Shown in pieces: positions 1 through 8,360 of a stretch of 11,277 bases of DNA (position 1 is its first letter; each line of letters opens with the position of its first letter). Source of the stretch: Entrophospora sp. SA101. Its lineage: Eukaryota > Glomeromycota > Glomeromycetes > Entrophosporales > Entrophosporaceae. The notes below the pieces were generated by a model. The model searched no databases. It was not told where the DNA came from and was given only the letters and a program-made list of their open reading frames with translations. Made by a program: the position numbers and the translations under genes. The DNA is taken from the NCBI GenBank assembly GCA_958430865.1, contig CAUDNR010001295.1:4731-16007 (forward strand). The letters run 5' to 3'.

Positions 1-808
1 TACATTTCCATTTTTGGAGTTAGAGAAGGATCTACAAGGACAATGAAAAGTTGTGGGACTAGGTGTCTTGCACTATACACATTTAATTTGTATCACATGA
101 TTTGATCATAAGTTTCAATTTAGTGGATCTCTCGATTTAATGGATAAATTTTCTGGAAAAAAATATCCGTTAAATCGAGACTCACTGTGTAAAGTGAAAT
201 GCTGATAGACATGATGTACTTTATCTTCTTGATAGAAGAAATGTTGGAGCGGTTGCTTTAATTCTATTTGAACAATAACTTGATGAATAAAACCCTTTAC
301 AAAATTATAAATCAGGGCCAGTGCATAATCACTACATATCTATTAAGCTGGGTTAAGCTAAGAATGTCCAACAAATTCCTTACCATTTGTTTTAACCTTC
401 TCATTTTCTTATTGGACTAGAACTACCAATACCAACACAAACAGGTAAAATCATAAACTAAAAGTCATCTCACTATCTCATCTCCACTTATAACTTTTCA
501 TCTATCTTAAAGTTAAAATGTTGTTAAACACCTTTACTAAACCTTGTTGATGATTGCATAATTGTATTACATAAATTTATGAAATAGTGCTTTTCACATA
601 AAAATCTTCTTTATAATTTTTTTCTTTTGCTGATGGGACAAAATTAATTATTTTGTATTGCTGGTAAACATATAGTAGACCATAAATAAAAGTCAACAAT
701 GATAACAATTTAGAAAGTAATTTTCATAAAAAATAAAATAAAATGATACAAAAAATTTATTAAGAGCCTGGCCTCCTTTAAATCAAAGTATGATTGATTT
801 ATGTAGAA
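1..808. other. Gene-free AT-rich stretch
   Basis: I see no open frame with recognisable protein sequence on either strand. The stretch is AT-rich single-copy-looking DNA. Its only clear structure is the hairpin at 130-180, listed separately. Confidence 0.6.
130..180. repeat. Inverted repeat (17-bp arms), possible transposon end or MITE remnant
   Basis: The left arm at 130-146 (TCTCGATTTAATGGATA) pairs with the right arm at 164-180 (TATCCGTTAAATCGAGA) at 16 of 17 positions, around a 17-nt A-rich loop. The pairing can be extended outward with a small gap through AGTG / CACT. Just outside the right arm the sequence reads CTCACTGTGTA. CAGTG-like ends next to TA are seen in pogo/Tc1-mariner elements, so this could be the remnant of such an end, but there is no transposase and no clear TA duplication. 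Confidence 0.5.
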
Positions 809-1342
809 TTAAAAGCATATTAGAAGAATCTTTAATACTGTTGATTCATCTGAGTCACTATCTGAATTACTTTCCGAATCACTAACTATTGTTGAGTCAC
901 TACTTTCACTATGACTATCTTCTTCTTCAATTGTAGGTTCTGGAGAACTTTGAGGTACTTCGTCTAATGCTATTCTAAAGTGGTGAGTTTCTCTAGCTGC
1001 TAAAAAGTAATCCCAAACTATTGTATTTAAACTTCTCGGATATACTCTGTATCTAACACTAATTAATAATACTCTGACAAGTTGTATTAGTCGAACTGGA
1101 CCTTGTTCTAATAATATTTGTTTGAAAGTGGTCACAATTTCTGAAGTGCACTCTATCACTTGATGTGTTACTTGTATCCAATCCCAAAAGATTAGGAAAA
1201 ATTCCGATTGATAGATGACAAATTGAGCAAGATATATCACTATGTGCTTGTGATATATCTCTGATGTGTGGGTATTGTTGACGTACTTGGTTATGGATCC
1301 TTGTGTTTTCCTGGATGATTTGGATGGTTTCTTAACTAGGAT
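809..1342 (-). pseudogene. Unrecognised ORF with Ser/Asp/Glu-rich tail, probably part of a decayed retroelement
   Basis: The minus-strand frame is open from the codon after the stop at 1343-1345 down to a stop at 809-811, about 177 codons. It has no ATG near its beginning, so it is probably an internal or 3' piece of a larger reading frame. The middle part is aliphatic and aromatic with no transmembrane pattern I trust. The last 40 residues become strongly acidic and serine-rich (PEPTIEEEDSHSESSDS, then repeated SDSDSDES). I do not recognise the family. It follows the zinc-knuckle fragment directly on the same strand in another frame, which suggests that both come from one frameshifted element. 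It could instead be chance open frame, although the composition looks coding. Confidence 0.4.
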
Positions 1343-1356
1343 CTATGTTCATTCAA

Positions 1357-1766
1357 TTAATCCTCATAAGGATCTTCATCGTAAGGTACTTCGTCAGGGA
1401 TATCTTCCAAAGGTACCTCTTTTGGAGAAACTAATTCTTCTTTAATTAATTGTTCTTCTTCTTTCTTTACTAATTTCTGGAAGACAAATTCTATCTCTTC
1501 CTCCTCAGTTAGCCCTTGTAAGTTGCAATTTCTTTTTATGTGCCCTTTAATCCCACAGGAAAAACACTTCTTGTTTTGGTGGTAATTTACAATTGGTTTT
1601 TCTTCTTGATAATGTAACTGAAATAGTTGCTGGGATTTTTGTAGAAATATTGAAATACCAGATCAATTAATTTCTTATCCTTGATTTTTTATTCAAGGAT
1701 TTGATTGTAAACAAGATCAAAGATTTTTGTCTTAATTATTTCTGAATTATTCTCTTTCAATTGCAT
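1357..1766 (-). pseudogene. Gag-like fragment with CCHC zinc knuckle, frameshifted
   Basis: Three minus-strand segments in different frames look like one broken protein. An ATG at 1764-1766 opens a 25-codon stretch (MQLKENNSEIIKTKIFDLVY) that ends at a stop. A second frame then reads IKDKKLIDLVFQYFYKNPSN. A third frame is open from 1662 to the stop at 1357-1359 and holds CFSCGIKGHIKRNC, a perfect CX2CX4HX4C zinc knuckle (about 1525-1566), followed by a Glu/Lys-rich then acidic tail ending in DEDPYED. Such knuckles bind single-stranded nucleic acid and are typical of retroelement Gag proteins, and they also occur in some host proteins. I infer a degenerate retroelement gag because the protein is broken by frameshifts and lies in a repeat-rich region. 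No reverse transcriptase, protease or integrase is visible nearby. Confidence 0.6.
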
Positions 1767-2083
1767 TTAAATTTAAGAAATTAACAATAAAAAGATAAAG
1801 GGTAACCTTGTAAGATAAGAATAAAAATAAAATAAGAGATAAAATATTAACTTCAAAAGGTAATAGAATGAAAAAATAGAAGCTATCTCGCAAGGTAATA
1901 AAATAAAAATAAAAATTGAAAATGTAAAAAAATAAAATAAAGGAATTAAATAATTCAAAAAGAATTCCGCAGAATTTTGATTATAGCTTATCTTCCTTGG
2001 TGTAAATTTCCACACAATTCACATCAAGTTGTCACCGATTAAATTTGGGAGTGTGTTTTAATGATGGTGATAATTATTTTTGT
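1767..2083. other. Gene-free AT-rich spacer
   Basis: The open frames here give only low-complexity Phe/Leu/Tyr-rich peptides produced by A/T runs. I see no gene, RNA or repeat that I can support. Confidence 0.55.
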
Positions 2084-2599
2084 TTATGTGTGGATCAGAT
2101 ATATCCATCCTGTGGTGAACATATTTTCATCAATGGATACAGTTGAGTGTGGTAGTGTAAGGCCTTGTGTCTTGTGAACAGTGAGTGCAAATGCATTCTG
2201 AATTGGGAATTGCTTCCTGGATGCTGGTATTCCATTGATAGTGAAGTATGTGATTTCTCTTTGAACATTTATCTTTACAATATTGTTAGCTGTGGGGAAA
2301 GCAACCTCAACATTATCATTATCAATTACCTTGGTGATTACTCCTATTGTTCCATTACATATTCCATGTTCAAACAATTTATTATTTAGGAACATTATGC
2401 GAGCACCTCCAACAAACATCATAAAAGAATCCTTCTGTATATCTTGGATCATGATGTCTTTGTTGGAATTAAAGGCCCTGAATGCAAAGTTCAAAAAATC
2501 ATCATTGTCAAGCCTTGAAGTTGCCACATCATTCAAAACATTAGATCCACTTGCAGACTTTACAAATGCAATTGTAGATAAGATGGAAGACTTAATTAT
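2084..2599 (-). pseudogene. C-terminal fragment of a PIF1-like / Helitron helicase
   Basis: The frame is open from the codon after the stop at 2600-2602 to the stop at 2084-2086, about 171 codons. It matches the last helicase domain of PIF1-family SF1B helicases: a GARIMFLNN stretch, NGTIGVITKV about 15 residues later, then FALTVHKTQGLTLP, which corresponds to the family's HKTQG (motif V) block. The expected final block (GQ-Y-V-A-x-SR) should follow ENMF. Here the frame reads TTGWIYLIHT and stops, so that motif is lost. Walker A, Walker B and the rest of the ATPase core are absent, and the sequence upstream of 2602 does not continue the protein. This is a dead fragment. The family is encoded by Helitron transposons and by stand-alone PIF1 genes. 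I cannot tell which from this piece, and no Rep domain is present. Confidence 0.82.
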
Positions 2600-2841
2600 T
2601 TATGAGTTTTATTTTTATTTTTTTTAGATGTGATTTAAATTGTTTTGTGAGTATCAAATATTTTCTTTGCTAATTTGCTTAACCTTTTTATATAACCCTT
2701 CTTCACTAGCCAAATCATAAAAATCAGTAATTCAATGAATGACAATAAATGCGTCTGCATGTGAAAAAAAAAGAATTGCAGGACTAGGGTTTCTATTCAT
2801 AATACAAATTCTTATTTGAATTATTCGTAATACAGTTGACC

Positions 2842-3035
2842 TTTAATTTGAATTAATTATTCAAATTAAAAAAATTTATTCAAATTAAAAAAATTCATTC
2901 GAATTAAAAAGTTTATTCAAATTAAAAAGTTTTATACGAATTAAAAAGTTTATTCAAATTAAAAATTTAATTTGAATTAATATTAATATTAAAAAGTTTA
3001 TTCAAATTAAAAATTTAATTCGCTTTATTCAAATT
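2842..3035. repeat. Degenerate AT-rich tandem repeat (unit TTATTCAAATTAAAAAG)
   Basis: The phrase ATTCAAATTAAAAA recurs about eight to ten times, with units near 15-22 bp. Variants include GAATTAAAAA and inverted TTTAATTTGAATTAA. The unit length drifts, so this looks like an old minisatellite rather than a fresh array. It has no coding capacity. Confidence 0.75.
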
Positions 3036-3920
3036 ATTTATTTTATTTGTTTTATTCATTATCAGAATCTTGGGTTTGTTCATTCATTTATTAGATTATT
3101 TGGAATAATAGGTTGTTCAATTACTTAAATATTGTAAAATAGTAAATTATAAATCACGGGAAACGAACATATAAATCGGAAATGATTTACATGTGTTACG
3201 AAGTGAAAATTTGGAAGCGATTATCACGGAATAACTCAACAAGAAATAAACCGGTACAATTTAATAAATGTTACACTAATTAATAAGGCGCACCAATCAA
3301 ATAAATAGCTCTTGGAAAATAACCCAAATATTGGAGATATAAATATTCCAACATTCTAAAGTGTAACAGATTACAAAATCTCAGAATAATATTTAAATGA
3401 AAGAATTTTACATGACTCATATTGATGAGAAATTGCTTGAAAATAATTCTACACGGAAGGTTCAAATGATATTTAAAGAATATATTAATTAGTATAAATT
3501 AGGGTTTCAACGAAGTCGGATAACTAGATGATAGAACCTTTAACATGTATAAATACGTTGTAAATTTCTCTTTCATGTAATGATCAGTTCACCAGTTAAT
3601 TCATTCTTAACTACAATCTTGTAATAACAATAATATCTTATTAATAAAATACAAACATAAATATCTCTTAAAATAATCTATTGCCAGTGGAATTATCCAC
3701 CCGCTTCCTAAACCATATAAACCTTTAACTCTAACCTAATTATTAATTAATTACTATCTTACCAGGGGGACGCCTTTGATAAGTATAGTGTGTGTATTCT
3801 CTTTTAATCTTATTTTCTTTATTTTTATTTTAGATTAGGCCAACGCCTAAACAAGTGGAAACCCTAGCTAGGTGCAGTCAGTTAAGAAACACTGAACCGT
3901 CTATATAAACACAACATATC

Positions 3921-4007
3921 AGTATCAAGGAGGATACTGGGATTATTATCAGAGGAGATAATAATTGACACGTTCTGGCTCAGGCAGCAAACATAGCAAC
4001 TGCTGAG
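3921..4007. other. Three consecutive small stem-loops
   Basis: Three perfect or near-perfect inverted repeats lie end to end. AGTATC/GATACT at 3921-3938 encloses the loop AAGGAG. ATTATTATC/GATAATAAT at 3942-3965 encloses the loop AGAGGA. CTCAGGCAG/CTGCTGAG at 3979-4007 has one bulged G. The first two loops are six nucleotides long and all purine. The arrangement resembles a structured RNA or untranslated leader. I match it to no known RNA family, and no tRNA B-box follows. Confidence 0.4.
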
Positions 4008-4283
4008 AAAATGTTACCGGAAGGGAAGTGAGGAAACTTGCCCTGTAAATAATTAAATAGCTTGAGTGCTATAGTAAAAGAAAGTAATCAAATAATTAAA
4101 TAATTGGATACTACCATAAAACGAAATAAATATTAGTTTAACTAAATCCAAGAGATTTGTGTGAGACACGGAATTTCAATTTCACAATATTCAAACTATA
4201 TATACAACAAGGTTTAATATTGATTTTATTATTATAAAAATTGAAATTAAAAATGAAACTAATAAGGAAAAGACTGAAACAAG

Positions 4284-4307
4284 TAAGGTTCCAAACAGAT
4301 CAGATCA
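4284..4307 (+). repeat. Left terminal inverted repeat of the hAT element
   Basis: The sequence begins TAAGGTTCCAAACAGATCAG. It matches the reverse complement of 7745-7768 at 21 of 24 positions, with transitions at three sites. The GATCA array starts within its inner half. Confidence 0.7.
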
Positions 4308-4555
4308 AAATCAGTTCAGTTCAGTTCAGTTCAGATCTTATTAAATTGCAATCTGTTTTAAACCAGATTAGATCAGATCAAAACCAGACCAGACCAGATC
4401 AGATCAGATCAGATCCAGTTAAATTTGCAATCTGTTTAAACCAGATCAGATCAGATCAGATCCTATTAAAATGCAATCTGTTTTGAACCAGATCAGATCA
4501 GATCAAAACCAGACCAGATCAGATCAAAACTCAGATCAAAACTAGACCAGATTGA
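4293..4555. repeat. Left subterminal GATCA/TCAGT pentanucleotide array of the hAT element
   Basis: Runs of CAGATCAGATCAGATC alternate with variants (TTCAG repeats near 4311-4334, ACCAGACCAG) and with a recurring spacer around GCAATCTGTTTTAAACCAG at about 4348, 4427 and 4473. The array lies between the left terminal repeat and the transposase stop codon at 4610. hAT transposases are known to bind repeated short motifs in subterminal regions through their BED domain, so I infer that these are the binding sites. Arrays of this kind also expand by replication slippage. Confidence 0.8.
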
Positions 4556-4609
4556 TTTATAGATAATTAATATAAAATTTTATTTATTCAAAATTTTTTT
4601 TACATATAT

Positions 4610-7253
4610 TCATAATTGATTCTTTAATACCCCCTTCCACCAATATCTAAGACACATACAAGCTCTAATCGTGCTTGCAGATAAACTACACCTGGTTGCT
4701 GTCACTAGATCAGTTCCTCCTGAAAAAATTCTCTCAACTGGCACACTTGTTGCTGGGATGGCAAGATAATCTCTTGCCATCAATGCCAAATGTGGATACT
4801 CTGACTCATGATTCTGGAGAATAACAAATAACAAAACATGTGAATTTAATTATCTATATTTATATACAATAATTTAAATAAAAATTTACTTACTTTCCAC
4901 CAAGTCAATACATCAGTTTTTGGTGGTGCATTTGGTGATTTAAGATATGCATCCAATTCATCATCATCTCTGACAATTTGTTGATGTTTGTAAATATGAG
5001 CAGTAAGATCTTCTTCTTCTTCAATATCATTATTTTCAGGATTGCTAAATACAGTCAAATTTGGTGCATATCCAGATTGATATATATCTTTGATAACTTG
5101 ATGTGCATTGTTTATAAAATTTGCTTCCCAATTGTTATCTCTATAATAATCTAACTTGAGTCTTGATCAAAGGACTAATAAAAATATCAATTTAGTATAA
5201 ATTATTGTAGTTATATTGAACTAAAACCATTATGCTTACTTGTAGCAATAGTATAAACAGAAGCATCAGTCCTAATATAATAAAACTTAAGTTTTTCAAT
5301 CACTTCTTTAACTTTTCCTTTAATATCACTTGTACCATTTAAATTGTGTTCATAATCTTCAAGATTATCAATTAGCCAATTAAATATAAGAACTGTTGAA
5401 GTAAGAGTTGGATAATGATTTGTAGAAATATGTTTAGTTGCACGTGAAAAAAGCTAAATAGCAAAACATATATTAAATTAATAATAAGTTAATATAAAAA
5501 AAAATTGATGTAATAGTATTGCATCAAAAAAATAATAATTAACTTACATGTAATAATTGAGAAATTTCAACAAGCTTTGACCATTCTTCTTCATTTAACA
5601 CCCATTTAATCATGTATCTATCTGCTCTTCCCACACTTTCTACAGCTTATAAACAATAGAAAACATGTTTATATCATTACTCATTTAATAAATTAAACAT
5701 ATAAATTGCATTTAAATACTTATCTCTTTATATTCAATAGCACACATAATCATTTCATATGTAGAATTCCAACATGTGACTATGTCTAAAATCAATTCTT
5801 TATATTTTAAATTGGCTAATTTACAAGCCTTTGAAAACCTTTCCTGTTGTTGTGGAGATGATTTAATTTTTACAATTAATTTACGTAGCTAGAGAATTAA
5901 AAAATCATTATGTTAAATATAATAAGTACACCAAGTGTACTATTTACTGAAATAAAAATGGTTTTAAGATTTACCTTCATTATAGTATGGAAACCATTCA
6001 CGTCATTATCATCAATATTTAAAACTTCATCCTTGTTATTAGCAGCTGTTGCTTTTAGTGATTTAAGTGCATGTTGAACAGCAATATTCATGACATGAGC
6101 AAGACAACGCACATGATTATTATCAATATCAAAATTAATACCCTCATTATAACAAATATCAGCTAAAGAACTAACAAATGTATTGTTATTCATAGCATTG
6201 TCTGTTGTAACAGCTAAGAGCTATATTTGCAAATAATATATTAATCAATTAAATTTAATTGAATTAAATATGCTTATTTTTAAAATAATTACCTTTGCAA
6301 ATATTCCAAGGTCTCTACATGAAGCCACAAATGCTTCTCGCAAGTTATCCCCAGAATGGGGACCAGATAGCTTTACAAAATCTATCAATGTTTCTTGGAG
6401 TTGCCAATCAATATTTATCCAATGACTTGTTATTCCTAGAAAAGGAATTGTATTTGCAGAAGTCCAGCAATCTAATGTGAAGGAGATATGCCCTGGGATA
6501 TTCTAACAATAATGGCAATATAATAAAAATTAAAATTTTAATATAAATATAAAAATTGATATAAACACAGTATATATTATATGTTTATATACTTGTAATA
6601 ATTCTTTCAGATTAGAACGTTCTTTATCAAATGATTTAATAATTTCATTCTTTATAGTATCTGCTGATGGTAAAGGAACTCCAGGCTGCAACAACCACAA
6701 CAGATTTTTTAATTCTTCATTTTCTATTTCAATGAATGGTTGATTACTACATACAATCCAACGTATAAGAAAATTTCAAAAGCTTTCAGCTGAAAAAGGC
6801 TGATAAAAAGAAATTAAAAATAAGCAATTATAAAATTAATTTAACAAATTATTATTCAGAATTCTATACTAACTGGTAATTTTTTTGATTGCACAAAATG
6901 ATTCAGAGTCCCGGTTACTGCAATGTTTTTTTCATTGGTATTAAGCTTAGTTGGATGTTGACTTCTCAAAGGTTTATAAAGATTACCAGTGCTAGAATTA
7001 CTACGACTTGAAACAGTGTATGAACCTCTGAAAAATATATTATTTCAAATAAATAAGAATATGTTTTTTGAAAACTGCAAGTTCATTAAAATATTTACCC
7101 AATGCAGTGTTTACACTTTGCTTTATCATTAGCAAAAGTAAAGTGCTCCCAAACTTCACTTCTTCTTTTTTTTCTATTATTATTATCATCAACAGTTACT
7201 GTTGTTACATCTTCTGGTAGATCTGAATCATTATTAATAATAACGTTTGCCAT
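4610..7253 (-). pseudogene. hAT transposase (BED zinc finger, RNase H-like core, dimerisation domain), two nonsense codons
   Basis: I assembled ten exons on the minus strand: 7253-7099, 7027-6874, 6799-6593, 6502-6293, 6220-5975, 5888-5720, 5645-5548, 5453-5240, 5174-4894, 4813-4610. The nine introns are 65-94 nt and all GT-AG. The exons total 1938 nt, 645 residues plus stop, in a consistent frame. The start is the first ATG after an in-frame TGA at 7260-7262. Domains in order: BED finger (VWEHF, C47, C50, H76, with Pro71 where the first His is expected); a FLIRWIV segment; LDCWTS with D183; TTDNAMNN with D249; RCLAH (C281, H284, the hAT CxxH); a segment with TCWNSTYEM; YPTLTSTVLIFNWL; a site where ILDPRLK is expected; and the dimerisation region VPVERIFSGG with E605. 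D183, D249 and E605 fit the hAT catalytic triad. TGA codons at 6776-6778 (codon 111) and 5167-5169 (codon 487) break the frame, so full-length protein is not expected. Confidence 0.92.
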
Positions 7254-7511
7254 TATAGTTCATAAAGTAATTGATTCATAAATTCATATAAAAAAATTCT
7301 TAATTCATAGAAGTTCTTAATTCATAAAAATTCTTAATTCATAAAATTCTTTAATTTGTAAAAATTGTAAAATTAATTTTTTTTTCAAATATTTTTATAA
7401 AATTTTTATTATTATTTATATCATAAAGTCTGGAAAGATAGTGCTCTGTGGCAAACCATAAAATTTACTAAAAAGGCAATGTCACAGAAGTGCTACTTTA
7501 CAGTAATATCT
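7254..7511 (-). promoter_or_regulatory. Upstream region of the hAT transposase with a 17-bp tandem repeat
   Basis: This is the interval between the start codon and the right subterminal array, where the promoter and 5' leader must lie. About four units of TTCTTAATTCATAAAAA repeat with a 17-bp period at 7297-7364; the last unit is diverged. I see no distinct TATA box that stands out from the AT-rich background. Confidence 0.45.
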
Positions 7512-7757
7512 TGGATCAGATTTCGGATTTCAGATCAGATCAGATCAGATTCAATATTTAAAGAACCAGATCAGATCAGATCAGATCCAGTATTTGAGGA
7601 ACCAGATCAGATCAGATCAGATCCAATATTTTAAAGAACCAGATCAGATCAGATCAGATCAGATCCATTATTTTAAAAACCCAGATCGGATCAGATCAGC
7701 TTAAACAGATTTCAGATCAGATCAGATTTCCACCAAATCCAATCTGATCTGATCTGT
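7512..7757. repeat. Right subterminal GATCA array of the hAT element
   Basis: Four units of roughly 37-47 bp repeat the pattern CAATATTTAAAGAACCAGAT followed by three to four further ATCAG steps. After that come a diverged stretch and an inverted copy (CTGATCTGATCTG) that runs into the right terminal repeat. Most of this array points the same way as the left one on the plus strand. Only the outermost part is inverted. The CCAGATCAGATCAGATC core is shared with the left array, which supports both ends belonging to one element. Confidence 0.85.
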
Positions 7758-7768
7758 TCGGAGTCTTA
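7745..7768 (-). repeat. Right terminal inverted repeat of the hAT element
   Basis: Read on the minus strand it begins TAAGACTCCGAACAGATCAG and mirrors the left end at 4284-4307. The fifth base is A rather than the G expected of hAT ends. Confidence 0.7.
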
Positions 7769-7989
7769 ACAATGAAAATATAAATATTAGTAATAATAAC
7801 ATTATTGATAATAATAGCAGTAGTAATAGCAAAGTTAGATTTTTGTCAGAATGCCCAAAGAATAGGTAATACTCACAAATGGCTTTGGGTCCAAGTATTT
7901 TCCTCCCATGCAAATGCGATTTTTAACTTATATTTTTAAAATAAAAATAATTTTCTTTTTGTTGTCTGCAAAAATAAATTCCAAGTAGT

Positions 7990-8169
7990 CATCAGGAAAA
8001 TGGGTACAAATATTATGCATATATATAATACACAATTGCAGGGATTAAGCATATAATATATGTACAATTTGCATACATAAAAAAATATGTGATTTGTACG
8101 CATATTATATGCTTAATCCCTGCAATTGTGTATTATATACGGATAATATTTGTACCCATTTTCCTGATG
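7990..8169. repeat. Long inverted repeat 1 (arms about 77 bp), MITE/foldback-like
   Basis: The left arm starts CATCAGGAAAATGGGTACAA at 7990. The right arm ends with its mirror image at 8169, and arms of about 77 bp match with only a few mismatches around a loop near 8068-8092. The whole could fold into one long hairpin. No target-site duplication is evident, and no protein is encoded. The size and structure resemble a miniature inverted-repeat or foldback element. Confidence 0.85.
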
Positions 8170-8360
8170 GCCTAATTTGTCCACTAATTTATCATTGGTC
8201 GAAATTATGCACGAGAAACAATTAATTGCAACAATTACTGGGGGCAGTGTTGTGCCATTTATGGTTCCAATAAAATTTAATTGGAGCATTCTAATAAATT
8301 CCAATTGGAATTGGAACATCCCAAATGTGCATCATCAGGAAAATGTGTTTTTTTTATACA
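8072..8360 (+). repeat. 289-bp tandem duplication, copy 1
   Basis: This unit begins CATACATAAAAAAATATGTG. It carries the right arm of inverted repeat 1, a spacer of about 160 bp, and the first bases of the left arm of inverted repeat 2. Copy 2 follows immediately, and I see no difference between the two. Confidence 0.9.

Larger units (their letters stand above)
2603..4283. other. Long gene-free AT-rich region
   Basis: I find no supported coding sequence on either strand in about 1.7 kb. The region contains the degenerate tandem repeat at 2842-3035 and three adjacent stem-loops at 3921-4007, both listed separately. The part from about 3750 to 4030 is visibly less AT-rich than its surroundings. 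It may be an old element or an untranslated leader, but I see no protein homology in it. Confidence 0.5.
4284..7768 (-). mobile_element. hAT-superfamily DNA transposon, full-length but inactivated
   Basis: The element is about 3.5 kb. It is bounded by 24-bp inverted repeats at 4284-4307 and 7745-7768 that match at 21 of 24 positions; all three differences are transitions, and the consensus begins TAAGRYTCCRAACAGATCAG. The left end starts TAAGG, which fits the hAT terminal pattern (T/C)A(A/G)NG. Inside each terminal repeat lies an array of GATCA-type repeats, the expected place for transposase binding sites. The only gene is the ten-exon BED/RNase H-like/dimerisation transposase, read from the right end toward the left. 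No exact 8-bp target duplication is visible: AACAAGTA on the left and AACAATGA on the right agree at six of eight positions, and only if the ends are shifted slightly. This and the two nonsense codons suggest an old insertion. Confidence 0.88.

Noticed and set aside
1773..2015. 80-codon minus-strand ORF rich in Phe/Leu/Tyr
   Set aside because: The composition comes from A/T runs. The apparent membrane segment is not supported by any motif.
2165..2627. Two plus-strand ORFs of 74 and 114 codons
   Set aside because: Both are antisense to the PIF1-like fragment, which explains the openness.
3280..3465. 61-codon minus-strand ORF
   Set aside because: Short, with low-complexity hydrophobic composition and no domain or matching splice partners.
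3548..3680. TATAAATA at 3548 and AATAAA at 3643, resembling the promoter and poly(A) signal of a solo LTR
   Set aside because: Both motifs are frequent by chance in such AT-rich DNA. I could not find a second copy, TG...CA ends, a target duplication or a primer-binding site.
3754..3875. Possible spliced reading GDAFDK + LGQRLNKWKP across an intron with GTATAG donor and TTTTAG acceptor
   Set aside because: The open stretch is only a few codons on each side and shows no family resemblance.
3976..3990. TGGCTCAG, similar to a tRNA A-box, suggesting a tRNA or SINE
   Set aside because: No B-box, acceptor stem or anticodon arm could be found downstream. The sequence is explained as one arm of a stem-loop.
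4241..4486. 81-codon plus-strand ORF
   Set aside because: It is a translation of the GATCA array of the hAT end, so its repetitive peptide is a by-product.
6295..6480. 61-codon plus-strand ORF
   Set aside because: It lies antisense to exon 4 of the hAT transposase, whose minus-strand frame has clear homology.
7512..7757. CRISPR array
   Set aside because: The repeats are five-base steps with near-identical short spacers inside a eukaryotic transposon end, and there are no unique spacers or cas genes.
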